Shown in pieces: positions 7,979-16,607 of a stretch of DNA of 64,000 nt. This DNA is from CAZQHK01 sp964593455. Lineage in GTDB: Bacteria; Muiribacteriota; CAYSPT01. The stretch is from contig CAZQHK010000006.1 of assembly GCA_964593455.1 (NCBI GenBank), positions 71,231-135,230 of the forward strand, in the 5' to 3' direction. The position numbers were made by a program, and so were the translations under genes. The notes beneath the pieces are model-generated. The model did no database searches, was not told where the DNA came from, and saw nothing but the letters and a program-made list of their open reading frames with translations. Position 1 is the first letter of the stretch. Each line of letters starts with the position of its first letter.

Positions 7979-9442
7979 ATGAGCCGCTGTTTAACAATAT
8001 TGCTGCTTTTACTCCTTAACACCTTCGTGGTACCGCTGCTGGTGGCGGTTGCCGACGAACTCCCGGCCGGCACGCACTTTTTCAACCGCAACTCGGATCT
8101 TTCCCTGGATACTGCCGAAGGAGTGACGAGAGAAACAGTTGACCTGGAAAAGTCTCTTAAAGAGGAAGATTCCAGTCCCGGAAAAGCCTTTCGGCTTACA
8201 AGTCTTGAGTTTTTAAAGCCGGCCGGTAAACAACCCGTTATTATCCTGGCAGTAGCTATTCCTCAGGCGTCATTGGTTGATGTTATGGTAGCCGGATTTA
8301 TCATTGAAGAAAAAAAGGAAGAACTGATACCAGGCGAGGTGCCGTGGGGGAGAAACGCTGGTAAAAGCAAGGATAGTCAAACCGAAAAGGTGACCGGTGA
8401 ACTTACGGTCTGGAGTGGTTTTTTTGCCGGTGGAATACTCAGACTCGAGATTGCTCTGCCGTTTGAGTTAACGGATATTCCGGGCTTGGAAATCAGAGCC
8501 AGGCAACGTGTCTATCAACTTGTACCAATAAAACTAGTTGGTGGGATGGGTCGCGGAGAAGGCCAATTTTTTCTACCCAAAGGAGGGTTTATCGACAGTT
8601 CCGGCAATGTTTTTATTGCTGATTCCGGTAATGACCGGGTTCAATTTTTTGATAAGCGTTGGAAATGCAGGGGTATGTTTGGCGAGTTCGGGTGGAGTTT
8701 CGAGGAAGATACACGGTTTGCCGGCGGACAGTTCAACAATCCGTTATCTGTCTGCGTCGAGCGGTATGTGTACGTGGTTGACAGTGACAACTACCGAGTG
8801 TGCCGATACGATCGTGAAGGCAACTTCATCGATTCTTTCGGAGATGAAGGAAGTGGTGAGGGTCAGTTCCTTGAAACGGGAGGGGTTGCCAAGGATTTCG
8901 ACAATAATATCTTTGTTTCCGACACGGGGAATGACCGTATTCAGAAATTCGATTCGGCCGGCAATTTTAGGAAAGAGATAGGCTTTTTCGGATGGGGCGA
9001 AGGACAGTTGAATGCCCCCGGTGATGTAGAGATCGGGGTGAACGATGACATCGTCGTACTGGATTCAGGAAACGGTCGGGTTCAAATTTTCAACAAGTAT
9101 GGCTCGTTTATCCGTGCCTTGGGTTCGAAAGGGCAAGGAGCAGGAGAATTAAAGGAACCTCACGGGCTCGATCTCGTACCGGAGATTGGTGTTTTGGTAG
9201 CCGATACCGGTAATGATCGGATTCAGTTGCTCAGCTTTCACGGTGGTTGTCTGATCTCGTTCGGGAGTAGGGGAAACGGACTGGGTGAGTTCAAAGAACC
9301 CTGGGATGTAGCAGTTGGACCGGAATCGGATATGGTGGTTGTGGTAGAAACGGGAAATCACCGATTGCAGGTTCTCAAACTGGAGGAACGTGTTGATACC
9401 GTGAGCAGGCTACTGGAGGCAGATGACTCTTCCACACCGTAA
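7979..9442 (+). CDS. Secreted NHL-repeat beta-propeller protein
   Basis: Exported protein of 487 residues. A hydrophobic signal peptide (LTILLLLLLNTFVVPLLVAVAD) is followed by a roughly 150-residue domain of unknown type. From about residue 185 come six NHL repeats (the ADTGNDRIQ/DSGNGRVQ pattern with GEFGWGEGQ-like linkers) that form a beta-propeller. NHL propellers bind proteins, glycans or RNA; no catalytic residues stand out. The ATG at 7979 is used because the signal peptide begins there; the longer frame back to 7877 overlaps the preceding gene. It is followed by TPR and pseudopilin genes, so a cell-envelope role is likely. Confidence 0.75.
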   Translation: MSRCLTILLLLLLNTFVVPLLVAVADELPAGTHFFNRNSDLSLDTAEGVTRETVDLEKSLKEEDSSPGKAFRLTSLEFLKPAGKQPVIILAVAIPQASLVDVMVAGFIIEEKKEELIPGEVPWGRNAGKSKDSQTEKVTGELTVWSGFFAGGILRLEIALPFELTDIPGLEIRARQRVYQLVPIKLVGGMGRGEGQFFLPKGGFIDSSGNVFIADSGNDRVQFFDKRWKCRGMFGEFGWSFEEDTRFAGGQFNNPLSVCVERYVYVVDSDNYRVCRYDREGNFIDSFGDEGSGEGQFLETGGVAKDFDNNIFVSDTGNDRIQKFDSAGNFRKEIGFFGWGEGQLNAPGDVEIGVNDDIVVLDSGNGRVQIFNKYGSFIRALGSKGQGAGELKEPHGLDLVPEIGVLVADTGNDRIQLLSFHGGCLISFGSRGNGLGEFKEPWDVAVGPESDMVVVVETGNHRLQVLKLEERVDTVSRLLEADDSSTP

Positions 9443-9495
9443 ACTAAATGAAATTATTCATTCCTGAGGGCTTGTGTGGTATCTTGAGTCGAGAT

Positions 9496-9510
9496 GTAGA
9501 AAGTAAGGTG
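9496..9510 (+). repeat. Family A repeat end motif
   Basis: GTAGAAAGTAAGGTG, the end motif of the dispersed family, 10 bases before the ATG of the TPR lipoprotein gene, positioned as its ribosome-binding site. Confidence 0.6.
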
Positions 9511-9520
9511 TGTTGAGTTT

Positions 9521-10438
9521 ATGATCTCCGGCCGAAAAGCAGTCGGAAGGAAAACTCTTGTTATATTCATGGCAGTGTTTCTACCGCTTCTCACGGGAGT
9601 GCAAGCCTGTCGGCGGCGTACGCCTGAGAAACCTGTCCCGAAGTATGAGTTCAACCCGGAAAATCAGCCATGGCATGTAGCTATGGAAGTAGGAATTATA
9701 GCTGCGCAAAATGGTAAATATGATCGTGCTATCAGCGAGTTAAAACGGTCGATCTCATTAAACCCGGGCTATGCTCCCCCGTACGCTTTCTTGGGTTTGA
9801 TCTATGCTAAAGTGGGTGAAAAGGACCGGGCACGGGCTTTCGTAGAACGTGCCTTGCGGATTGACTCCCAAAATGAGATCGCCCTAGAGAATCTCGGAGT
9901 GCTATTGGCTGAGGAAAAAGAGTACCGGCGGGCCCAAAAGTGTCTGGAAAAAGCCGTGCAAGTAAATCCGAGAAACATTAATGCCCGCTTTAATCTGGCT
10001 CAGATTTTCAAGATCCAGGGTGAAACCAATAAAGCGATACAAGAGTTTTTGAAATTGATTAATCAGGTACCCGATGTTCCCGCTTTTCATTACCACCTGG
10101 GTGTTCTGTACCAGATGAAAGGGTTCACCGATCAAGCTATCGAAGAATACGCACGAACAGTTGAATTGGCCCCGGTCAAGTATCTCGAAGCGTATTATCA
10201 TCTGGCCGCCATTCATCACGCCGAGAAAAAGTATGATCAGGCTGAATCGAATTACCGTAAAGTCATCAAGTCCGACGATCAGCATCTTCAATCGTATATT
10301 GGGCTTGGAGACCTCTTCTTTGACCGGGGGGAATATCAACAAGCACGGAGTTACTACAAAAAAGCGCTAGCCATCGCTCCTGAAAACAGGTATTGTTTTA
10401 ACGCCTTAGCAAGGATCAGCCAGGTTCTCGAAGAGTAA
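9521..10438 (+). CDS. TPR-repeat protein, probable lipoprotein
   Basis: Exported protein of 305 residues. A hydrophobic N-terminus ends in GVQAC, a plausible lipobox with the Cys at about residue 30. It is followed by a short linker and about seven tetratricopeptide repeats (for example YDRAISELKRSISLNPGYAP and YQQARSYYKKALAIAPEN). TPR superhelices mediate protein-protein contacts; similar proteins act as pilotins or scaffolds for secretion and pilus systems. It precedes a radical SAM gene by 19 bases and lies just upstream of the pseudopilin genes. No enzymatic motif is seen. Confidence 0.75.
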   Translation: MISGRKAVGRKTLVIFMAVFLPLLTGVQACRRRTPEKPVPKYEFNPENQPWHVAMEVGIIAAQNGKYDRAISELKRSISLNPGYAPPYAFLGLIYAKVGEKDRARAFVERALRIDSQNEIALENLGVLLAEEKEYRRAQKCLEKAVQVNPRNINARFNLAQIFKIQGETNKAIQEFLKLINQVPDVPAFHYHLGVLYQMKGFTDQAIEEYARTVELAPVKYLEAYYHLAAIHHAEKKYDQAESNYRKVIKSDDQHLQSYIGLGDLFFDRGEYQQARSYYKKALAIAPENRYCFNALARISQVLEE

Positions 10439-10457
10439 GTTCGTATGGGCGGGAAGG

Positions 10458-12275
10458 ATGATACCAATTATTGATTTCTCGTTCCTTGAGGATATACTCT
10501 CTCAGGTGCGCCGCCCGGCCAGATATATAGGCGGGGAGTGGAACGCGGCTCGAAATTCTTCCCGTGAAAATGTTTTTAGAGTAGCTCTGGCTTTTCCCGA
10601 CCTCTATGAGGTAGGGATGTCTTATCTTGGTTTTAAACTGTTTTATTGGCTGCTCAATGAAATGCCCGATGTGGTTGCGGAGCGGGTGTACACTCCCTGG
10701 ATTGACATGGAGCGGGAAATGAAGGCCGCCGGGTTGCCTCTCTACTCACTCGAGTCATTTATTCCCCTGAAAGAATTCGATCTAATCGCTTTCACGCTGC
10801 CGCACGAACTGAGTTATACCAACATTCTGACAATGCTCGATCTGGGCGGCATTCCCTTGCATTCCAGCGATCGTGGACCGGTTGATCCCATCATTATAGC
10901 CGGCGGATATGGAGCGTTCAGCCCTGAACCTCTGGCACATTTTATCGATGGTTTTTTCATCGGTGAAGGGGAAGAAGGATTTCCGGAAATCGTCAACCTC
11001 TTGAAAAAACTGAAGATACAGGGAATGTCTCGTGACGAGAGAATTAATGCATTGTCCCGGGAAGCGGGAATGTATGTCCCCCGGTTCTACCAGGCAGAGT
11101 ACACGGACGGAGGAAACCTGGCCGGTATATTCCCTGCGGTTGATCACGTTTCCTCCCGGGTTACCAGGCGAACCGTAAAGGACTTAAACCAGGTGTTTCA
11201 CAACCGGACGGATCTCGTCCCTTGCATGGATACGGTTCACAACCGGGCAGCGGTGGAAATCATGCGCGGATGTACCCGTGGATGTCGGTTTTGTAACGCC
11301 GGAATGTTGTTCCGTCCGGTCAGGAAAAGGTCGGCTGAAAACGTATGCTCCATTGCCCGCGACATTATCAAAAATACCGGGTATGAAGAGCTTGCTTTAT
11401 GTTCTCTCAGTACCACCGACCATTCGGAGAGTGAACGTATCATAACCGATTTAAAAAAAGACTTCGATCCGGCTCATATATCGCTCTCCTTATCCTCGCT
11501 TCGTGCCGACATGTTTTCCATTGACCTGGCCCAGATGGTGGGACAGGTCCGGCGTACCGGTCTCACCTTTGCTCCCGAGGCCGGCAGCCAGCGGCTCCGC
11601 GATGTGATCAACAAAGGAGTTACCGAAGAGGACCTTCTGGATACGGTGGCCAGGATTGCTCGACAGGGATGGCAGAAAGTCAAACTGTATTTCATGATCG
11701 GGCTTCCCGGTGAACGCCAGGAAGATATTGAAGCTATCGTTCATCTGGTCAAAGCTGTCCGTCGGGAAGGCCGGAAATACTCCAGTAAAGGATTCAGGAT
11801 CAACCTTTCGGTCTCACCGTTTTGTCCCAAACCTCACACTCCCTTTCAATGGGTGGGACAGGAGAGCAGGGAATTATTTAAGAAAAAGCTGCAATTTCTA
11901 CGGAAGAATCTGCGGATAAAAGGAGTCAAGTTCAATTATAGTGAGAGTGACGCGGCCTGGTTGGAAGCTGTTATTGCCCGGGGTGACAGCCGGGTCGGCC
12001 GGGTGATAGAGCGGGCCTGGCTCAACGGCGCCAGGATGGATAACTGGACGGAGTGTTTTGATCCCCTGGTGTGGGAGACAGCTTTTACGGAAGAAGGTAT
12101 CGATCCGGAATTTTTCTCCACGAGAGAACGCTTGCCTGACGAGGTCTTTCCGTGGCATTATATAGATGCGGGAGTTACCCGGTCGTGGCTGTGGAATGAG
12201 TACCAACGGGCGCTAAGCGGAGTGACTACTCCGGACTGTCGTCGCGGGCACTGTTCGCAATGCGGAGCCTGTTAG
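10458..12275 (+). CDS. B12-binding/radical SAM protein, TIGR03960 family
   Basis: Radical SAM enzyme of 605 residues. An N-terminal cobalamin-binding-like Rossmann domain (PDLYEVGMSYLGFKLFYWLL) is followed by the radical SAM barrel with the [4Fe-4S] motif Cys272-x3-Cys276-x2-Cys279 (RGCTRGCRFCNAG). The C-terminus ends in a cysteine-rich CRRGHCSQCGAC tail typical of the family. The reaction is unknown. In most genomes the gene sits next to a DUF2344 gene (TIGR03936) and RNase G. Both are present here, but 3.6 kb downstream, with envelope genes in between. Confidence 0.85.
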   Translation: MIPIIDFSFLEDILSQVRRPARYIGGEWNAARNSSRENVFRVALAFPDLYEVGMSYLGFKLFYWLLNEMPDVVAERVYTPWIDMEREMKAAGLPLYSLESFIPLKEFDLIAFTLPHELSYTNILTMLDLGGIPLHSSDRGPVDPIIIAGGYGAFSPEPLAHFIDGFFIGEGEEGFPEIVNLLKKLKIQGMSRDERINALSREAGMYVPRFYQAEYTDGGNLAGIFPAVDHVSSRVTRRTVKDLNQVFHNRTDLVPCMDTVHNRAAVEIMRGCTRGCRFCNAGMLFRPVRKRSAENVCSIARDIIKNTGYEELALCSLSTTDHSESERIITDLKKDFDPAHISLSLSSLRADMFSIDLAQMVGQVRRTGLTFAPEAGSQRLRDVINKGVTEEDLLDTVARIARQGWQKVKLYFMIGLPGERQEDIEAIVHLVKAVRREGRKYSSKGFRINLSVSPFCPKPHTPFQWVGQESRELFKKKLQFLRKNLRIKGVKFNYSESDAAWLEAVIARGDSRVGRVIERAWLNGARMDNWTECFDPLVWETAFTEEGIDPEFFSTRERLPDEVFPWHYIDAGVTRSWLWNEYQRALSGVTTPDCRRGHCSQCGAC

Positions 12276-12339
12276 TCGGCAGCGGCTTTTCCCGGTGGTC
12301 CCGGGCTGTTTAACAACAGGAAGGAGAACGGTAAGGATT

Positions 12340-12951
12340 GTGAGAAGACCGAACTGTCATCTCATACAAGTGCCCACCACGATCATTATTTGTTTCTTAT
12401 TTCTGGCTGTCTCCTGTCTGCCGGGATGCCGTGGGTGCCGGCAGGTAAAGTCCCCGACTGATATCGGGCTCGATCAGGCTGAAATGAAAAATTCACGCCC
12501 CGTACCCGGCGGAGCTGAAGAATCGACATATGTTTTCAGAGCCTCCGGCAAAGACCGCCAAGGCCAGGGCGGCCAAGACGAGAATACGGACATGTCGTTT
12601 CCCGAACGTCCCGGAGAGCGCATTGATTCTGTGGAGTACAACAAGATTCTGACAACGATGGACCGTGGAGAATACTCCAAGGCATTGTCCAGAATCGACG
12701 ACCTCATAAACCAATACCCGGCCGGTTCCCGGGAACGAGAGGTGCTCAACTACATGGAGGCCGAGTGTCTCTTTTTTCAGAAAAACATGGAGAGCGCGCT
12801 TGTTGCCTACCGTCTCTTTCTCGAACAATATCCTGATTCGCCCATGGTAGAAAATGCCAGGGCCGTCATAGATTTTATCAGCTCCATCGATCGATATAAG
12901 AAGCTTTACGTTTCTCCGCTGAAAGATCAGCCGGGCGGGAGAAGAAGATGA
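12340..12951 (+). CDS. TPR-type outer-membrane-assembly-like lipoprotein
   Basis: Lipoprotein of 203 residues: a short N-terminus, a hydrophobic stretch and a lipobox ending LPGC. A low-complexity Gly/Gln/Asp-rich linker leads to a BamD/YbgF-like TPR segment near residues 110-185 (YSKALSRIDDLINQYP, ALVAYRLFLEQYPDSP). The GTG at 12340 is preferred over the GTG at 12295 because it places the signal peptide near the N-terminus and follows an AAGGAG site. Its stop overlaps the next start (ATGA), so it is translationally coupled to the pseudopilin genes and may help assemble or anchor that machine. Confidence 0.65.
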   Translation: MRRPNCHLIQVPTTIIICFLFLAVSCLPGCRGCRQVKSPTDIGLDQAEMKNSRPVPGGAEESTYVFRASGKDRQGQGGQDENTDMSFPERPGERIDSVEYNKILTTMDRGEYSKALSRIDDLINQYPAGSREREVLNYMEAECLFFQKNMESALVAYRLFLEQYPDSPMVENARAVIDFISSIDRYKKLYVSPLKDQPGGRRR

Positions 12952-13382
12952 ATCGCGGATTTTCATTGCTGCAAATTTTAATCGCCCTGTTTATACTGGG
13001 GGTGGCTTTGGTGCCGGCCACATCGTTATTTCTCCAGTCGACCAGGAATGTTGAGCGCAGTGGTGCTTTGCTGGAAGCGACCATTGCCGCCAGGTCCATA
13101 CTGGATGAGATAAGAAGCCAGTCCTTTCTGCTGGATAATATCGGTGCTGTGATAGACGTTCCTTCGGAAAAATATCCGTTTTTGACGGTTCCCACTCATT
13201 TCAGTAAAAAGTTTAAGGGTACGGCCCGGGTGGAGATACGTCAGATGGAACCGGGTAAATTTAGTGAACGGCTGAGAGAAGTACGGGTAACAATACTGTG
13301 GACAGAAAACGGCCAAGAACGAAGTCTGGATATGTATACCCTGGAATCAAATCTGAACGACTGCAAGCTGACACGGCTGTAA
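12948..13382 (+). CDS. Type II secretion/type IV pilus pseudopilin (GspI/PilV-like)
   Basis: Small protein of 144 residues with a class III prepilin signal, MNRG|FSLLQILIALFILG, cleaved after Gly4. Glu5 of the classical FTLIE motif is replaced by Gln (FSLLQ). Length and C-terminal beta-rich part fit minor pseudopilins (GspI or PilV). It overlaps the upstream lipoprotein gene by 4 bases and the next pseudopilin gene by up to 85 bases. No pilin assembly ATPase or secretin is in the window, so this is a detached minor-pilin module. Confidence 0.75.
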   Translation: MNRGFSLLQILIALFILGVALVPATSLFLQSTRNVERSGALLEATIAARSILDEIRSQSFLLDNIGAVIDVPSEKYPFLTVPTHFSKKFKGTARVEIRQMEPGKFSERLREVRVTILWTENGQERSLDMYTLESNLNDCKLTRL

Positions 13383-14026
13383 ATATCCGCATCCGGCGTC
13401 TATCCGATAGAGCGTTCGGGAAGAACAGGATTGGTTTTCGCGGGTATACGCTGCTGGAACTGCTGGTGGCCACGACGATAACCGTGATCATCGCCGCTAT
13501 CGTGATTCTGCTGATAAGGCATCACGTGAACATGTGGCGGGAAGGGAAACGGTATATCGAACTTCAACACGAGGTCCAGCGTTTATTGAAACGTTTATCC
13601 AACGATTTCAGAATGGTTAACGCACCGGTGGTTGTCGACCGTAAATTGAATATCTGGCTCGGCGGCGAAGATCTGGCGGAAATGGAAATATCACCTGTTG
13701 AACTCAAAGACACCGATGAAAACAAGGAAAATGGCAGTGAAGAGCTCGTAATACGGCATTATCTCTTCGAACCACTGGGCCGTGAGCGGGTAATCAGGTA
13801 CTACCTGGACCGGGAAGCTGGCGGGCTGGTCCGGGAGACCGATGGCCGTAAGCAGCTTTTCAGCGATAAAGTAACAGATATGCATTTCGACGGTGACAAA
13901 GACGATCTGAAGAAGATTTGCCTAAAAGCTACCGTGATTATTCCAGCCAGGCAAAATGTTTCGAAGAAAGAAGAAATACTGGAAGCTGTTTTCCGGATGA
14001 AAAGTGATTTTATCACAGTGAAATGA
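13298..14026 (+). CDS. Pseudopilin (GspJ-like)
   Basis: Protein with the prepilin motif G|YTLLELLVATTITVI and a long C-terminal domain, as in GspJ minor pseudopilins. The open frame starts at a GTG (13298), giving 242 residues but a leader of about 48 residues before the cleavage site, far longer than the usual 6-20, and an 85-base overlap with the preceding gene. No ATG, GTG or TTG lies nearer the motif; an ATT at about 13431, right before Gly-Phe-Arg-Gly, would give a normal leader. The start is therefore uncertain although the gene is clear. Confidence 0.7.
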   Translation: MDRKRPRTKSGYVYPGIKSERLQADTAVNIRIRRLSDRAFGKNRIGFRGYTLLELLVATTITVIIAAIVILLIRHHVNMWREGKRYIELQHEVQRLLKRLSNDFRMVNAPVVVDRKLNIWLGGEDLAEMEISPVELKDTDENKENGSEELVIRHYLFEPLGRERVIRYYLDREAGGLVRETDGRKQLFSDKVTDMHFDGDKDDLKKICLKATVIIPARQNVSKKEEILEAVFRMKSDFITVK

Positions 14027-14043
14027 ACCGGGGAGAATAGCAC

Positions 14044-14586
14044 ATGATGATTGTGATGAGAGAACGGGACAGAGGAATATCCATAATCCTGGCTCTTTTC
14101 GGAATAACCATGCTGGCTGCGTTCGGAACTATTTTCTTCAATATTTCCTTGAACAGGCGGTACGAAGCGTTTCAGGAATCAGACCGGCTTCGGGCGGCTG
14201 AACTGGCTTCCGCCGGTCTCGAGAAGGCGCTGGTTATTATGTGGGACCAGCACATACGTGGAAACTTTACCTGGCGGTATCCTGCCCAGGGAACGCTGGC
14301 GGTGCCGGTAGAGGAGCTCAGCGGAACGATTAAGACCATGGCCACCGACGACAAACAATCCGTTCCGTTCGGAAAATATCGGATTATCGAGGTCGCATCT
14401 TATTTTTTGAAACAGGGTGATACTCTTATCGGTCCTTATGAGTCGCTGCCATATAAACTCCACGGTGTTCATCTCGGCCGGTACGATATTCTCAAGATTG
14501 TGACGGAAGGAACGATTTTCAGAACGAATATCAGCGTTCGCCTGACGTCACTGGTAAAGGTGGTGCGGCAGGATGTGCTTTACTAA
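14044..14586 (+). CDS. Pilus assembly protein, PilX/GspK-like
   Basis: Protein of 180 residues. A short basic leader (MRERDRG) precedes a hydrophobic N-terminal helix (ISIILALFGITMLAAFGTIFF), then AAELASAGLEKAL, the pattern of PilX/GspK-type minor pilins, whose helix begins with Ile-Ser instead of Phe-Thr. It follows the GspJ-like gene by 17 bases and overlaps the next gene by 14 bases. Expected to sit at the tip of a pseudopilus together with the I- and J-like subunits. Short for GspK (about 300 residues), so PilX-like is the better label. Confidence 0.6.
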   Translation: MMIVMRERDRGISIILALFGITMLAAFGTIFFNISLNRRYEAFQESDRLRAAELASAGLEKALVIMWDQHIRGNFTWRYPAQGTLAVPVEELSGTIKTMATDDKQSVPFGKYRIIEVASYFLKQGDTLIGPYESLPYKLHGVHLGRYDILKIVTEGTIFRTNISVRLTSLVKVVRQDVLY

Positions 14587-15907
14587 ACGCTTTAGGCTCA
14601 TTGGAATGATCTGTCTAACTGGAATTTTTCTGTTTGGCCTCCCCCGGGTCTGGGGAGAATCGGCTGCTCCTCCCCAGAAAGGTTTTCCCAAACAAATCAG
14701 CGGTGATATCTACGGGCAGATCCAGGCGGTCGATCTCGATGGCGATAAGAAAAAAGAGCTTGTTTTCGGAGCCACGGACGGCTGTGTGCATGTCTTTAAC
14801 TATAACGGTACGGCCCGCAGGATGATGGGAGTGTGGCCTCGGCATACCGGCGGCCCTATCATGGCAGCGGTAACAGTCAGTGATCTTGACGGGAACGGTA
14901 CGCCTGAGGTATTGGCCGGATCTTTCGATGGAAAGGTGTACGCTTTGAGCCGGGAAGGAAAACTCCTGTGGAAGTACAATACCGGCGGCAGCATCACCCT
15001 GGCCGCTCCGGTGGCCCAGGATGTTAATAATGATGGAAAACAGGAGATAACTGTGGCGTCGCACTCGAAGAAACTGTCGCTGCTTAACAAGGACGGTACG
15101 CTGCAGTGGGAACACCGGGCGACCTCGACGCTCAGCGGCACCCCGTCATTGGGCGATCTCAACGGCGACGGAAAAAAGGATATCGTGATTCGGTCCGATG
15201 CCGGATGGTTAGAGGTTGTAGCTCATTCCGGCGCTAAGCTCAGCGGTTGGCCTAAATCCCTGGGTGGTCCTTCAGGGTTTTACCCGTTTCTTCCAACAGT
15301 AGACGATCTCGATAGCAACGGCGAACGGGAAATCCTGGTCGGTTCCCCCGCGACACAGAGCCTGGCTTTGTTGACTAAAAGCGGGGTGGTAAAACAGAAT
15401 TTTGAGGTCAAGGGAAATATCCATGACCGGGTGCGGGTATCGGATATGAACGGTGACGGGTTTCCCGATCTGGTCTACGGCCTCTCAAACGGGAAACTGG
15501 ACGTGGTCGATCTCAGGGCGACCATGGCTCAGGGAGACGGAAACAAGGTTTCGTTTCCCGGGTGGCCGCGCAAGGTCGGAGACCATATCTATGGAATGCC
15601 GCAGGTAGCGGATATCGATGGGAATGGCAAACCCGATATCGTTTTTACGTCCTGGAATTCAACCGGGGAAGGGCTGGATACCGGTACCCTGGGAGTGGTA
15701 GATCTGGATGGCCGATCCGTTAAGGGATTTCCGAAGAAGGTGGGAAAGACCTTCGGCCGGGTGACGCTGGCCGACCTGGATGGTGATGGTGATATCGAAA
15801 TTATCTGTCCGGGAGGAATTGGGTATACCGGCCCGCAATTGCAGGTGTTTGACTGTGCCGGGAAAATCCCGTTACGGATGGCTATTATGGTTAAGGAGTA
15901 CAGGTGA
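14573..15907 (+). CDS. Secreted FG-GAP/VCBS-repeat beta-propeller protein
   Basis: Exported protein of 444 residues: signal peptide (IGMICLTGIFLFGLPRVWG) followed by about seven FG-GAP/VCBS repeats. Each has a calcium-binding-like Asp-rich loop (VDLDGDKKKELVFG, SDLDGNGTPEVLAG, GDLNGDGKKDIVI, ADLDGDGDIEIICP), giving an integrin-type beta-propeller. It is likely a surface or periplasmic adhesion or binding protein, translationally coupled to the pseudopilin genes and perhaps exported or displayed by them. Its stop overlaps the next start by 4 bases. Confidence 0.75.
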   Translation: MCFTKRFRLIGMICLTGIFLFGLPRVWGESAAPPQKGFPKQISGDIYGQIQAVDLDGDKKKELVFGATDGCVHVFNYNGTARRMMGVWPRHTGGPIMAAVTVSDLDGNGTPEVLAGSFDGKVYALSREGKLLWKYNTGGSITLAAPVAQDVNNDGKQEITVASHSKKLSLLNKDGTLQWEHRATSTLSGTPSLGDLNGDGKKDIVIRSDAGWLEVVAHSGAKLSGWPKSLGGPSGFYPFLPTVDDLDSNGEREILVGSPATQSLALLTKSGVVKQNFEVKGNIHDRVRVSDMNGDGFPDLVYGLSNGKLDVVDLRATMAQGDGNKVSFPGWPRKVGDHIYGMPQVADIDGNGKPDIVFTSWNSTGEGLDTGTLGVVDLDGRSVKGFPKKVGKTFGRVTLADLDGDGDIEIICPGGIGYTGPQLQVFDCAGKIPLRMAIMVKEYR

Positions 15908-16536
15908 AACAGGACCATCTTTCGACGACTAATGCTCATGCTAGGGTCCGGGCATGGATAGAAAAAAAAGGCCGGTACCGGTTTGTGTCTCATCTGGGAA
16001 TGGTGGTTATTCTCCGCCGAGCAGTGATTCGAAGCAAATTGCCGGTTCTTTTTTCTAAAGGATTTCATCCATTGCCCCGTTTCTCCTTCGGCCCGGCCTT
16101 GCGCGTGGGATTCGAAAGCCGTGGAGAACCGGTTGATATTTACCTGGCTGCTGTCTTTGATCCGGAGACGGTCAAAGAGCAACTCAACCAGGAACTTCCG
16201 GAAGATCTTAAAGTACGAAGAGTAGACATCCTCGACCAAGACAGTAAAAAATGTGCCGCTGCTTTTAAATACGTGACTGCGGAAGTAACCTTTGCGGTCG
16301 ATGGATTGTTGGAGTTGACCGGATCTTCGGTCCGAAGACAGGTACCCTCTTTTGATGCCGAGATTATCGATTTTTCCCCTATCCCCGATACCGGAATGAT
16401 ACCGGACTGTGCCTGGTACCGGGCCAGGATTGTTCTGCCGGCAGCTCTCACATCGAAGGTTGAAGAAATTATCAGGGATGTGATAGGAGGCCGGGCCATC
16501 ACGAAACTGCGGGTGGTGCGGGAATCGTTTGAATGA
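15904..16536 (+). CDS. DUF2344 (TIGR03936) radical-SAM-linked protein
   Basis: Protein of 210 residues. The N-terminus (RVRAWIEKKGRYRFVSHLGMV, then SKGFHPLPRFSFGPAL) is diagnostic of the DUF2344/TIGR03936 family, which is usually encoded beside, or fused to, the TIGR03960 radical SAM protein and upstream of RNase G. Function unknown; it is expected to work with the radical SAM protein at 10458-12275. The GTG start overlaps the previous gene by 4 bases, and RNase G follows after 71 bases. Confidence 0.85.
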   Translation: MKQDHLSTTNAHARVRAWIEKKGRYRFVSHLGMVVILRRAVIRSKLPVLFSKGFHPLPRFSFGPALRVGFESRGEPVDIYLAAVFDPETVKEQLNQELPEDLKVRRVDILDQDSKKCAAAFKYVTAEVTFAVDGLLELTGSSVRRQVPSFDAEIIDFSPIPDTGMIPDCAWYRARIVLPAALTSKVEEIIRDVIGGRAITKLRVVRESFE

Positions 16537-16607
16537 ATAAGATAAATCAGGCAAAGATAGGTGAAAACCAGATGTCATTGCCCGGTTAAACCGGAGGTTG
16601 TAAGTTA

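Noticed and set aside
15589..16578. 329-codon minus-strand frame
   Set aside because: Antiparallel to the FG-GAP and DUF2344 genes; composition is that of a shadow frame.
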